Positions 1-63,294 of a stretch of DNA of 64,000 nucleotides are shown piece after piece. Each line of letters begins with the position of its first letter. Position 1 is the stretch's first letter. The DNA lies in assembly GCF_011397635.1 (NCBI RefSeq), contig NC_064762.1, forward strand, positions 20,671,479 to 20,735,478. Direction: 5' to 3'. This DNA comes from Epinephelus fuscoguttatus. Its lineage: Eukaryota; Chordata; Actinopteri; Perciformes; Serranidae. Made by a program: the position numbers and the translations under genes. The notes below the pieces were generated by a model. That model was given only the letters and a program-made list of their open reading frames with translations, made no database searches and was not told the DNA's origin.

Positions 1-1075
1 TTCAAAATAAAAGCATCGATCAATCTTATCCATGAGATTATAACATGGCAGCATTGAGGGGTTTATGTTATTAGGATATTTTATTCTCTTCTTTTATGTC
101 AAATCATATTAACAAAATGAGTCCAATTTCAAAAAAGTCAGATAAACAACTTTATTCATATTTCACATTTCATACAAATGTGTGCAGATGGTCTTCGGGG
201 TTCTTTACAACTGATAATTTTTTGCATTTGCATTTGCAATATTAAGAATTTATATAGCTAACAAAAAAATGATACTTGGCATATATTGATAAAATATTGT
301 CACGCAAATATCACGATACACAATATCGTGATACTAAACTGTGTAAACCTTTTCCCCACCCCTCATGTATAGCTATAAAAATGCATTGTATGTAAACATG
401 TTTACAATATATTTCTTACTTTTTACATTAACCTATTTTTTTTTTTACTGCTTTTATTAAATAAAATTGTTTCTCCCCTTTAATTTAAAGTTCTTTTATA
501 GTAAACATTATATGCTAGAATTTTACTTGACGTCACTGTAGCGATACAATATTGCCACGCCAAATATCGAGATACAAAATATCCCGATACTATGCTGTAT
601 CAATGTCTTCCCCATCCTTATGTATAGCTATATAAATGTAGTATATGTAAATATGTTTAAAATATTTTTCTTCAATAAATAATAAATGATGTTCTTTCTT
701 AAATTTACATTTATTTTATTTATTTACAAAATGTACACATTTCAAAATGTGTATGTCTTCATTATGTATAATTATTTTTATATTATATAAATGTTTTTAT
801 TTATATAAAACATTTATCTTTTTTTACTTCTTTTATTATATAAAACTGTTTGTATGAATACCTATTTATATATGATACTAAATTATACTATACTATAATA
901 CTATACATATATTATATCAACTATTTACATTATTTATCATATTTATATATATTTATAAATGTGTTATATTATAATAACGTGTATGTATAATTTAAAAATA
1001 TGTATTTATTTATTATATATTACATATTTATATATTTATATGACTAGAGCATATCTTTGAGGGCTAATGGTTCTC
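1..1075. repeat. AT-rich upstream DNA with a ~255-bp imperfect duplication
   Basis: The sequence is extremely AT-rich with long TATA/ATTT runs and contains no gene. A block beginning 'cacgcaaatatcacgata' at 301 is echoed near 556 ('cacgccaaatatcgagata'). Both copies continue through 'cccca.cc' and 'tatgtatagctata' to 'tatgtaaa.atgttta', so the stretch 300-425 is repeated about 255 bp downstream. The AT-rich character stops abruptly near 1070, where the promoter region begins. Confidence 0.6.
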
Positions 1076-1499
1076 TGAGACTTTTAATTTGACAGTTGTA
1101 ACCGGAAGTGGCGCGGTGTAACTTGACAGTGGTGAGTCCTACAGGTTGGGCACGTTGTGGTCGGATCAGATTTTGTTGTATCTACCTGGAAGCAGACGGA
1201 GCTCACCTGAAGGTGAAACGCTTTCCTTCCCGGCTCTCGTCAGTCCGCTCGCTTTCCTCTCCGCTGTGAGACTTTAATGAACCGGGAGCGAGGCAGCGCA
1301 CTTTGGCAGCGGATAAATTATTAACCTGACAACTCCGGCAGCAGTTCACAGGAGAGCTGACATGAGGAGCTGAGCCAAGCGGCAGCGGAGTGCTCCTCCT
1401 GCCCGCCCGCCTGTCTCTTGTCTCTGTCCCGGAAAGACAAAGACAGGCCCACAGGTGTCTTTATATTGTCCTCTGACCTGGATACACCGCGCTGTGATC
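1076..1499 (+). promoter_or_regulatory. rock2: rock2 promoter and 5' UTR, TATA-less, with ETS site
   Basis: Base composition changes sharply from AT-rich to GC- and CpG-rich DNA at about 1075. A strong ETS/GABP-type motif, accggaagtggc, lies at 1101-1112, a common core element of TATA-less housekeeping promoters. No TATA box is seen in the CpG-rich part. The stretch up to the ATG at 1500 is inferred to contain the transcription start and 5' UTR, but the exact start cannot be read from sequence. Confidence 0.6.
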
Positions 1500-54082
<52,583 letters not shown>

Positions 54083-54086
<4 letters not shown>

Positions 54087-54725
54087 CCCTGGCTGATCAA
54101 AGATGTGTGTTTTCATCTTTGTGGATTAATGACCGCAGTCTGGACGCAGTGCCTACATGTGTCATTTCTTCAGGGAAGTAGACTGGAGAAAAAAAAAAAA
54201 AAAACATTAATCATGGAGAGAAACATTCACAGAAACCGGCTGTCGTCATGAGAACTGAGGCTGCCTTTGTCGTTGTAACAAGAGGAAGAAAATGAGTATT
54301 CATATTAGAGTGAGATTTTAACTAAAGGGAAAAAAAAGGTCAACACTCGGTGATTAAAACTGCCTTATTTTATAACCGTCATGACAAAAACGTGGACATT
54401 TTATTCTGTGAGGTGCAGTGACTCACATGGATTTGTCTTTGTGAGGTGTTAGGCATGTGTGTGAACATTTGTATATAGGATTAAGAGATCTGTCTGTGTA
54501 TTGTAACACAGGAGGTGTAGCTCATAGAATATGATTGTTTTATTTTTATGGATATAAGTCAGCAGCACATTATGCAGTACATGCTTGTCTTGTAAATGAA
54601 TACAGTTTTCATTACACAAAGTAGATCAATTAAAACATGAAACAGAATAATGTGAATTGAATAGGAACAATGTGTTATCTCCTCGACATTCATGGCTAAT
54701 TCAAATAAATTCTATTACCCTGAAA
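54083..54725 (+). other. rock2: rock2 3' UTR with poly(A) signals
   Basis: After the stop the sequence is AT-rich and non-coding, with attaaa at 54629-54634 and aataaa at 54704-54709. The second is the more likely polyadenylation signal. Confidence 0.6.
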
Positions 54726-54990
54726 ATGAATATTTCATTTTATATTAATTGGTTATCATCACTTGGGAAGGATTTGTCAACCCTATCACCAGAACAGATG
54801 TTGGCATTGTTCATTTGTGCAAACCTCAGATACGAAACTTGGTACATCACTTCAGTATTACAATACAGTGTGCACTATCTTGTATGTCTAACATAATTAA
54901 TTGATACCTCATTAACAATTCAGGTACAGTGCAACAAATTAAACAAGTAAGCGATAATGTAAAGTGAGCAGATCTCTGAGCGGGAATCAC
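54726..54990. other. Intergenic spacer, nothing recognised
   Basis: AT-rich DNA just downstream of the kinase gene. Confidence 0.4.
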
Positions 54991-54995
54991 TCTTA

Positions 54996-56017
54996 AACGG
55001 GATTTAAACTTGTGGAGCAGACCCTACGCACGTTGCCTACACCGTTGTTTTTTTTTTGTTTTTTTTTTTACCATTTCCCTCAGTGGAAAGCTTTTATTTA
55101 CTTTTAGTTTCACAGATAAGAAACGGCAAATTGCAAAGACAGTAAAGCCTCCACAAAATAGCATTTTAAGTCTTGTGTGTGATTTATACTTAGAGATTTA
55201 TCCTGGCTTCATATGAACAGAGGAAATATTCGCTCATCGCTAGGCTAATTTATACAATGTAAGATGCCATAGGCTGGTGCTAATAACATTAGCATGTTAT
55301 ATTTGTTTTCAAAACGTGTTTAGTATAAGACAGTTGTTTTGTCAGTAAACCTTGTGAGTTGTAATGGAGCCGAATTTTTTAACATTACCTTTGTTAATGT
55401 TGCTGTCTTCCCTGGTTTCAGGTGAGTAAAGGAAAAGTTTGCTAGCTGCTAGGCTAATTTATACAATGTAAAATAAAGGCTTGTGCACATAACGTTAGCA
55501 TGTTATATTTGTTTGCAAAACGCGTTTAGTATAAGACAGTTTTGTCAGTGAACCTTGTGAGTGGTAATGGAGTCGAACTTTGTAACATTACTTTTGTTAA
55601 TGTTGTTGTCCCTGGATTCATGTAAGTAGAGGAAAAGTTTGCCAGCTGCTAGGCGAATGTATACATTTAAAAATGCCATAGGCTTGTGCTAATAACGTTA
55701 GCATGCTATATTTGTGGGGAAAATGTGTCCAGATAAAGACAAGTGTCTGTCTGTGAATGCTGCGAGTTATAGTGAAGCTGATTTGTGTACTTGAGTTTGA
55801 AACTGTCGCTATTAAGCCATGTTGTGTGTTTTAGGTGTGTTTTGAATCAACTTAACTTTACAGCACTTCACAGAAACCTCACTGTCAGCTAGTGTTCTGG
55901 AGGTGTAACTGCAGAGTGACACAGACACACCACTGCACAAGTATAAATGCTCACAACGGCGTGGGCGACATGCGTAGGCTACGACGTAAGGTCTGCTGCA
56001 CAAGTTTAAATTCCTGC
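54996..56017. mobile_element. Element with inverted ends enclosing three ~205-bp tandem units
   Basis: The left end 'gggatttaaacttgtggagc' plus 'agaccctacgcacg' is inverted at the right ('taaggtctgctgcacaagtt' plus 'taaattcctg', 55985-56016). The inverted arms extend to 'caccgttg' and 'caacggcg'. Between them a unit starting 'ctgctaggctaatttataca' is repeated at about 55235, 55443 and 55645, with 'acgttagcatgttatatttg' in each. A ttaa lies next to both ends. No transposase. Confidence 0.75.
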
Positions 56018-57220
56018 TTAACTGTTGTTGAAATGTGAAATATAAGCAAGATTAACAATACCACAAAGATAACTGATACAGTTAGTTCTAGCAGTGGTTC
56101 CTAACAGGTCCAGATTTCTCCTTAGTCATTAGTTCAAGGTCCACACAGTTTATATATTCAGTGTCATACTTGAATTTGGCCGTGTTGTTGAGCTAGTTTG
56201 CTGTCTCTGTCATGTAGCTGTCCAGTCGTCGCTCACTCTACAGCAGAAAATTACATTTCAAAGTAGCTTCTCTGTGCAGGAAATTCACTGTCCTTCTGTT
56301 TTTTACAAAGCTGACACGTTGGCGAGTCACTTGAGGTCCATTCAGGTTGGACCTGCGACCCACCGAGTTATTGCATCTCAGCGATATTATAAACAGAGAT
56401 GTTGTAGGAATATTGTAGTGATCCTTGAGAGGTGTTACAGACTACAGTGTATTTTAGGAGACTATTTGAACTGCACCAGAATAGGTCTGTCTCTATCTTG
56501 CAAGTGCATGTGGAGTGAGTGGGCTTGACTGAAATAAATCTTTCAGAACAGCCTAAAGCCAACTGGCACTCATCATACATAATGTAATGGTTCATCATGT
56601 TGCCCATCTGCTAAAATCGTATTTCATACTGCAGGTCTCATCCATTCTGTCTATCAGCTGTGTGACTGTATGTTCTGCTTAAATAACCATGAAACCTGCC
56701 GTACCTGCCGGCTGTACCGACCGCTGCGACCTCAGGTGGCACGCAGCTTTCATCTCCTGCTTCTTCCTTCTCATCGTGAATCAACATGTATTCTTTTATC
56801 TCCAGGCTTTTCATTTACATTTCTAAAAGGACGTCCTTCCTGTAGTAGTGTCATGTAGTGTGTTACTTGTTTCTAATTCTTTAACTGAGTATTTCAATTT
56901 CATGCTAGAGTTAGAGTTTTACTCACTAGTTACTTTACAGGCTCAGAGTTAAGGTGAGCTTATAAAATATGAGATTATGAATACATTAGAGATTAAACTA
57001 CCCATCACTATGCAAGATTAAAATTAACCCCTCTTCAACAGTAAAATGCTACTTAACACTTTAATGCATCAGTAATAATAGTCTAATAATGTAGTATAAC
57101 AGCTGTGTAACACTCACATAGGCAATTTTACATTACATTTATATTTTGCTGATGATACTTAATTTATGTTGTCAACCTAGGACTTTTAATTGATTCATTC
57201 TTTTTCCGTAACTGCTAGGG
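56018..57220. other. Intergenic spacer, nothing certain
   Basis: Small frames on both strands show no domain or coding bias. Confidence 0.4.
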
Positions 57221-57224
57221 GTTG

Positions 57225-57540
57225 CTGGGGAACTGGAGCCTATCCCAGCTGACATTAGGCGAGAGGCAGGGTACATCCTGGACAGGTCACCAGACTATCA
57301 CAGGGCTGACACATAGAGACAGACAACCATTCACACTCACATTCACACCAACGGACAATTTAGAGTCACCAATTAACCTGCATGTCTTTGGAGTGTGGGA
57401 GGAAGCCGGAGTACCTGGAGAAAACCCACACTGACACGGGGAGAACATGCAGACTCCGTACAGAAGGGCTCCCCGACCCTGGGTTTACACCAGGAACCCT
57501 CTTGCTGTGAGGCAACAATGCTAACCACTGCACCACGGAT
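57225..57540. repeat. Dispersed fish repeat, near-complete copy
   Basis: Starts 'ctggagcctatcccagctga' and ends near 'gctaaccactgcaccacgga'. The same family as 48781-49000, which it matches almost word for word over the first 200 bp. It is common in teleost genomes as I recall; class unknown to me. Confidence 0.75.
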
Positions 57541-57990
57541 GACTATAAACATTGGCAAATAAAATAAATTTTAAAACAAAATACTTATCATGGCCAAAAT
57601 ATTGTTAAGTCTGATCTGGTTTACAAAAGAAGTCGACATTTTGACTTTTGTTTGTTTCTTTAGACACTTGTTGCCGATGGTGGAATTTAAAAACTTCAAT
57701 CAAAGCCTGATCCCAATTAAACGCCCAGTCCCTTTTACTAGCCTGGTGTGGTTACACATTTTGACAAATAAACGCCTGTCTAAATTAGATGCTGGGTCTG
57801 GTTGCCAAGCAGTTCATTTTTTCCTCAGATGTATAACAATTTGCTGAGCAACAATTTTGTGTGAACGTAATTAAAGGCCTGTCCCATATAGACGCCTCTC
57901 CCACATATAGGCCTGTTGATTTCAGTGATTTAAGCAAATAATAGCCTGGGCTATTAATTGAAGTTTTACGGTACATTTGCTTAAGTACTC
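57541..57990. other. Intergenic spacer, nothing certain
   Basis: Contains 'ggcctgtcccatatagacgc'-type phrases that may be an old repeat; no gene. Confidence 0.35.
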
Positions 57991-57993
57991 CAC

Positions 57994-58650
57994 TTGAAGG
58001 GACAGTTCACCCCCAAAAGTAGATATTTTTCTGTTTACCTGCAGTGCTATTTATGAATCTAGATTATTTTGGTGTGAGTTGCCGTGTGGAGATGTCTGCC
58101 TTCTCTCAAATATGATGGAACTAGAAGGCATTCAGGTTTTGGAGGTCAAAAAATAAATTTTCTTTGTACAGAGCTACACCTGCCTACTCTATCACAGTGC
58201 AGAACGAAGTGTGCATCTACTGCTAGCTCACCTAGCACCACTGAGCAAGCTAACGTCACAACTCAGCTGAGGAGGACACCATAAATGTTTATATCTCACA
58301 CTGTCACGGGCCTCTTGTCCACAAAATCAAAAATACATATTTTTCCTCTTACCTGTAGTGCTCTTTATCAGTCTAGATTGTTTTGGTGTGAGTTGCCAAG
58401 TGTTGGTGATATTATGTCTGCCTTCTCTCCAGTATAATTTTGAAAAACTCAACATCAATGTCTCTTTCCACAAACCATGACCTTGTTACTCAAGATAATC
58501 CAGAAACTATTTTCGTTCTACTGAACTTCTCAGAAGCATGTATGTACCCATGAACAAGACGCTCATGCTCATGACAGTGAAAGATGCAAACATTACTGGC
58601 ATCCTCCTCGGATGAGCTGTAACGTTAGCTAGCTCAGTGCTGCTAGGTGA
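57994..58650. repeat. Fish MITE-like repeat with duplicated core
   Basis: The block 'tagatatttttctgtttacc' ... 'ctagattattttggtgtgag' ... 'tgtctgccttctctcaa' at 58018-58110 recurs at 58332-58432 ('atacatatttttcctcttac', 'ctagattgttttggtgtgag', 'gtctgccttctctccag'). It starts with 'aagggacagttcaccccca', a typical element end. No coding content. Confidence 0.6.
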
Positions 58651-59640
58651 GCTAACAGCAGATACACGGTTTCTTCTGCATTTCTAATTTATGCTACTGT
58701 ATACATCTCCATCTTTTTTGCGTCATTTATTTGACAACCATAACTTCTACTTTGCTGATTAAGACTTTACATGGTCAGCATATAAACTACAGTACATTGT
58801 TATTGAAACATTTTATACCCAACAGTACAGTGAAGTTAAAATTAGCTCCAACTCAGCAAACTACAACTGTAAAATACTATTTAAATGTCAATTGATTTAA
58901 CTTTTTATACTACCTGGAACACCTGGTTATAATTATTTTGGATGCACAAAGTATTTTTACATTACTGTATATTAACTTTCATGTAGGTAGAAGATCTGGA
59001 TATTTGTTCCACCACTGCGTCAGTATATTTCTACTTCATACAATCCACATAATGGAAACAAGCTTATAAATTGAGATACATTTTATCCGTCAAATAAACT
59101 CACTGACTAAAATTTAAGGTTTAGGATAAAGCCATTATGTAACTTTTGTTCAGTGCTTACTGCTTTGCTTTAAGCTTTTTGCATATGTGAATAATTAATA
59201 TGTAAACATTCAGCAGCATGACTAGTTAGCTTTTCAGATTATTAATTAAATGTTTAGCAAAATAACTTAAATCCACCTCATTTTAAATTGATCATGCATT
59301 TTTCTCTCTCTCCCGCCCTCTCTCTTCCTCTTTCCCCCATATCTAGAAAATCCAAAGTACAAAATAATGCAAACACCTAACTGAGTTTTTCACTCAGTGG
59401 CAAACCGTCATAATCGTAAACTTCATACGCTCGCATTAACACACAGACTCCAACATCATATTTCATGATCAGCAGTTTTGAAGGAGAGCTATATAACATT
59501 GTATTCGATAAACCAACTCAAATTAAGTTTCCAGGTTCTGGACTTTCCCTGCAGGTTAGAGTCACAGAGTTTGTTCCAATGGCCTGTCCTTGACGAATGA
59601 CTGTGTAATGAGTGGGACCTTGTTTACTCAATAAGTAATG
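58651..59640. other. Intergenic spacer upstream of the LRG1-like genes
   Basis: AT-rich, with a CT-rich run at about 59303-59340. No gene recognised. Confidence 0.4.
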
Positions 59641-59757
59641 ATTAGTTTGGAGGATGCTGCTCCCCAAAGGACTCAGTAATTTGCAAGTGACCACTGCTGA
59701 ATCTGATATAAGGAGTGTTCTGGCTGTGTCTCATCTGATAACTGAGAACGGTAAGTT
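59641..59757 (+). promoter_or_regulatory. Promoter and short first exon of LRG1-like gene 1
   Basis: A C/EBP-like word tttgcaa lies at 59680-59686 and a TATA-like tataag at 59707-59712. This puts the start near 59735 and leaves a short non-coding exon ending at 59750 (gaacg|gtaagt). The matching acceptor is at 59957. C/EBP control would fit a liver acute-phase gene, but the factor binding is inferred. Confidence 0.5.
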
Positions 59758-59959
59758 TTTTTTTGTTACTCACGGCACTGAACATCATGTGCAGGAATGT
59801 ATGTGTAATTGTTTTACTCATGTTTCTGAACATCTTGTGCACGACCTGGAAATGATTTGTGATGTTTCGCAGTGGTGAAATACTTCAGTGGGATATTTAA
59901 GTCTTCTCCGATGTCCCTTCCTCCTCATCTTTAACTCTCTGTGTCCTCTCCTTCTAGCA

Positions 59960-60955
59960 ATGAAGTCCTGGTGTCTTGCTTTCCTTTGCTTGGCATGTTT
60001 CTGCCATGGCGCTCTGTCCTGCCCGGCACTTTGCAAATGCTACCACAGAAGAGCTGAGGTGGTCTGCAACGAGGTTCCCCTGATGGAGTACCCCTCCGAG
60101 GGTCTCCCGAAGAACACCACCCTGCTGACCATCCAGTTCACGAATATCACCTCCATCTCCGAGCAGCACCTGAACGCCACGCCCCTGCTGCAAGGGCTCC
60201 ACCTGTACAGCAACCATCTGCAGAACCTTCCCTCGCATCTCCTAAGAGGTGTTCCTCATGTTGACACTTTGGACCTCACAGACAACAAGCTGTCTGACCT
60301 GCCTGCAGACGTCTTCAGCCACGCTTCGCTCCGCAACCTGGTGCTGAAGAATAATCTGATTGAAAAAGCTGATGCCAACTGGCTCTCTGATAACAGCAGC
60401 GTCACCTGGTTGGATTTATCTGGGAACAGTTTAAAAAAGATCCCGGCTGCTCTGCTGCAGAAGCTGCCCCACCTGGACAATCTGGACCTCGCCAACAACC
60501 ACCTGGAGTCCATCTCTGCTGATTCTCTGCACCGTTTGACCAAACTTGAGAGGCTTAACTTGAGAAACAACAAGCTAAACACCCTGGATGCATCTACATT
60601 TCAGAGCACCCATAACCTCACCTCTCTGTTCCTCTCTCGGAATAAGCTCAACAAACTTCCCCAAGACCTTTTCCAGGGGCTCGCTCAGCTCAAATACCTG
60701 AGTATGGATGACAACCAGCTGAGCCACATCCCCACAGGTCTGTTTGACCCTCTGAGCTCCCTAGACGAGGACGGGCTGGACCTGACCGACAACCCCTGGC
60801 TGTGTGACGGGAAGGTGGAGTACCTCTGGAGGTGGCTTCAGAAGAACAAGAAGATGGTGTTCCTGCCAGAGACCGTCACATGTGCCAAACCGCCGTCTCT
60901 AGTGGGGCGCTCAGTGATGTCACTGACAGAAAGTGAACTAAACCTGCAGTCTTAA
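59960..60955 (+). CDS. lrg1: Secreted leucine-rich repeat protein, LRG1-like (copy 1)
   Basis: Encodes 331 residues in one coding exon; the ATG at 59960 lies two bases after the acceptor cttctag. A signal peptide (MKSWCLAFLCLACFCHGALS) is followed by an LRR N-cap with Cys21, Cys25, Cys27 and Cys36. About eight 24-residue LRRs follow (VDTLDLTDNKLSDLPADVFS, LDNLDLANNHLESISADSLH). The C-cap begins NPWLCDGKVEYLWRWLQ, with the second Cys in TVTCAKP. Five N-glycosylation sequons are visible. Human LRG1 has the same layout, including DISGNPWICD..L..LYRWLQ. LRG1 is a plasma glycoprotein linked to TGF-beta signalling and binds cytochrome c; whether the fish protein does this is unknown. Other small secreted LRR proteins, such as carboxypeptidase N subunit 2-like, are a less likely alternative. 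Upstream GTG-initiated frame extension (59888) is not real. A poly(A) signal attaaa lies at 61059-61064. Confidence 0.88.
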   Translation: MKSWCLAFLCLACFCHGALSCPALCKCYHRRAEVVCNEVPLMEYPSEGLPKNTTLLTIQFTNITSISEQHLNATPLLQGLHLYSNHLQNLPSHLLRGVPHVDTLDLTDNKLSDLPADVFSHASLRNLVLKNNLIEKADANWLSDNSSVTWLDLSGNSLKKIPAALLQKLPHLDNLDLANNHLESISADSLHRLTKLERLNLRNNKLNTLDASTFQSTHNLTSLFLSRNKLNKLPQDLFQGLAQLKYLSMDDNQLSHIPTGLFDPLSSLDEDGLDLTDNPWLCDGKVEYLWRWLQKNKKMVFLPETVTCAKPPSLVGRSVMSLTESELNLQS

Positions 60956-61980
60956 TATCCTCTGTCCTCATACTGGTTGTTATCTGACATGGTGATGTAC
61001 CCTGTCTTAGCTTTCTTACTTTTCAATCACAAAAACATTCTCTTTTATGGAATGTACAATTAAATATGATACAAGTAAAGAGAGCTTTCAAGACTTTCTG
61101 TCTTTCTGTCTTTACTTTACTGCAGATAAAATGTGTTGTCAGCGGACATTTTGGGCCTTGTCGCTTTCATGTTAAGATTCAAATACAAAGATCTCATGTC
61201 TGTACACCAAATATGAAGCTACAGCCAAGCAATGGTTAGCTTAGCTTAGCATAAAGACTGGAAACAGGGGGGAAACATCTCGCAAGGCTCTGCAGAACCA
61301 AAACTTGTCCTCTTGTATGAATTAAACCAGTGGTTTTCAACCTTTTTGAGCCCAAGGCACACCAAAGGGCAAGCCGAAATCTCAACACTTGTATTTATAC
61401 CTGTGCACAACAGCTTCTATAATGTGTGTTAGCACTCTTATCATAGGACAATAGAAATAAGAAAAAATAAGACAGGTAGCTTTTGTGATACTGTTTACTT
61501 TTTTTTCTTTCTCTGTTTTCTATTGGTGGTAGGTCGTCTTCACTGGTGCTTTGTTGTAATTTGCTCCGTACAATAAGCTAAGCTAATCAGCTGCTACCTA
61601 CAGCTTCATATTGAATGGACTGATTTGAGAGTGGTGTCAATCTTCTCATGTAACTCTCGTAAATAAGCATGTGTCAAACTATTCCTTCAACTGACTGTAT
61701 GCTCTTTAAACGGGAAATCCAAACACAAAGAATAAAATGAAAATGGATCAAATGATGAGATTAAATTGAAAACCTCAGTCATCATAGATTTACAAGTCAC
61801 AGTTAAAATAACATACTGCATAAAAAGTGTTTTTGCAGGAATGAAAAAAGACTATTGATTTGTGTGTGGTAAGATCTTTACTTTTGGACCGAACAGTAAA
61901 AAGTAACCACTCGCCAGCTGATGATCTGGTTTGTTTGCTTGGTTTTATTTGCCTCTTGCAACATCTTGTCCTGACTCATT
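60956..61980. other. Spacer between the two LRG1-like genes, with dispersed repeat
   Basis: The 3' UTR of copy 1 runs to about 61085. A repeat with inverted arms covers about 61170-61700: 'aatatgaagctacagccaag' and 'ggttagcttagcttagcata' on the left, 'aagctaagctaatcagctgc' and 'acagcttcatattgaatgg' on the right. It is the same family as 53600-53760. No coding sequence between. Confidence 0.65.
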
Positions 61981-62182
61981 GCTGGGAACAGATACACTCA
62001 ACATTGTATAAAACCAAGTTCGTAATGACAAACAGGAGGAATTCTGCCGTGCCTTTCAGGTAAGATCATACATTTATGATCATGTTTTCACAATGCAGTG
62101 AGATCACTTAAACAGCTGATGATTTGTACTTTGATTATTACATTGATATCTGTTTCTGATACAGTTTGTTTCCTTTGTGCAG
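61981..62182 (+). promoter_or_regulatory. Promoter, short first exon and intron of LRG1-like gene 2
   Basis: A consensus tataaaa lies at 62007-62013, and ctgggaa, the core of the IL-6/STAT3 acute-phase element, lies 19 bp upstream at 61982-61988. Transcription would start near 62037. The first exon ends at 62059 (tttcag|gtaaga) and the acceptor is at 62182 (gtgcag). An ATG at 62025 is upstream of the predicted start site. If it were transcribed it would be in frame through the splice and add a 15-residue non-signal N-terminus. Confidence 0.55.
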
Positions 62183-62192
62183 TGCTTTAAAG

Positions 62193-63194
62193 ATGAACTT
62201 GTGGACGCTCCTGACTGTGACTGCGCTGGCTAAATGGGCCCACTCCTGCCCAGATCTGTGCTCCTGTTCCTTCACACCTTCAGGTGCAGAGGTGACGTGC
62301 AGCGAAAGCTCCCTGACACATTTCCCTGTAGACGGTTTACCCTCCAACACCACTCAACTGTACATCCGGTCCACCAAACTCAGCAGTGTCGCAGCCAGCC
62401 ATTTGAGTGCCGTGCCCCTTTTAAAGTACCTCCAGCTGTATAACAACAACCTGACGAGCCTTCCTTCAGATCTACTGACGGACGTCCCTCACTTGGAGAC
62501 GTTGGATCTGACAAGAAATCGTCTGGTTCATCTTGCTCCGAACATCTTCAGCCATGCCTCACTGCGTGGTCTTGTGCTGAAAGATAATCTGTTTGAAAAA
62601 GCCGATGCAGAGTGGTTTCCTGGCAACAGTGGCCTCACCTGGCTGGACTTGTCTGGAAACCGTTTGTCGGGTGTACCCACTGCTCTGCTTCAGAAGCTGC
62701 CCAATCTGGATAATCTAGATTTGAGTGACAACAGTCTACAAGACTTGCAACCTGATGCCCTGGAGAGCCTGCACCGCCTGCAGACACTGAATCTCGCTGG
62801 TAACAACTTAACCTCCCTGAGTTCTACAATCTTCACCAACAACCTTAATCTATCTCAGTTGTTTCTGCAAGAGAATAAGCTCCAAGACCTGCCAGCGACC
62901 CTCCTCCAGGGTCTCCAACACCTTGAATATCTGCTGCTCAACCATAATCAGCTGCAGCGTTTCCCCTCAGGGCTGCTGGGTGACAGAAAATCTTCCTTCC
63001 GTATGATCTTAATAGGAAACCCCTGGGTGTGCGATGAGAAGATGGAGTATCTGTGGAAGTGGCTCACTGCCTATCGTCAAAATGTCATCTTTTTGGAGGA
63101 GGTGACATGTGCAGAGCCTGAAGCTCTTAAAAGCCGACCAGTGATCTCTTTGACAGAGAGTGAGCTTGGACTTCACAAGATGGAAAATCAATGA
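62193..63194 (+). CDS. lrg1: Secreted leucine-rich repeat protein, LRG1-like (copy 2)
   Basis: Encodes 333 residues in one coding exon; the ATG at 62193 lies 10 bases after the acceptor. A signal peptide (MNLWTLLTVTALAKWAHS) precedes an LRR N-cap (Cys19, Cys23, Cys25, Cys36). About eight LRRs follow (LETLDLTRNRLVHLAPNIFS, LDNLDLSDNSLQDLQPDALE), then a C-cap starting NPWVCDEKMEYLWKWL and ending EVTCAEPEALKSRPVISLTE. Four N-glycosylation sequons are seen. It is a paralogue of the gene 2.2 kb upstream: the frames align without large gaps and share FSHASLR, LVLK.NL.EKADA.W and SLTESEL. The reading frame is intact. A TTG-initiated extension (62166) is not real. A poly(A) signal aataaa lies at 63285-63290. 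Confidence 0.88.
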   Translation: MNLWTLLTVTALAKWAHSCPDLCSCSFTPSGAEVTCSESSLTHFPVDGLPSNTTQLYIRSTKLSSVAASHLSAVPLLKYLQLYNNNLTSLPSDLLTDVPHLETLDLTRNRLVHLAPNIFSHASLRGLVLKDNLFEKADAEWFPGNSGLTWLDLSGNRLSGVPTALLQKLPNLDNLDLSDNSLQDLQPDALESLHRLQTLNLAGNNLTSLSSTIFTNNLNLSQLFLQENKLQDLPATLLQGLQHLEYLLLNHNQLQRFPSGLLGDRKSSFRMILIGNPWVCDEKMEYLWKWLTAYRQNVIFLEEVTCAEPEALKSRPVISLTESELGLHKMENQ

Positions 63195-63294
63195 TGAAGA
63201 CAAGGCAAAAAGAAAATCTCAAGTCTCTATATTCTACTAAAATCATAAGTGGTATGATAAATTATTCATTGTATCGAAGGCTGAAATAAAACTT

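Noticed and set aside
1455-1499. Upstream in-frame extension of ROCK2
   Set aside because: It would start at GTG. The ATG at 1500 gives an N-terminus aligned with ROCK proteins.
59888-59959. N-terminal extension of LRG1-like copy 1
   Set aside because: The frame opens with GTG and runs across the intron acceptor at 59957. The ATG at 59960 gives a proper signal peptide.
60256-60582. 108-codon minus-strand frame inside LRG1-like copy 1
   Set aside because: It is an antisense shadow of the LRR-coding frame.
62166-62192. N-terminal extension of LRG1-like copy 2 from 62166
   Set aside because: It opens with TTG inside the intron; the first plausible ATG after the acceptor is 62193.
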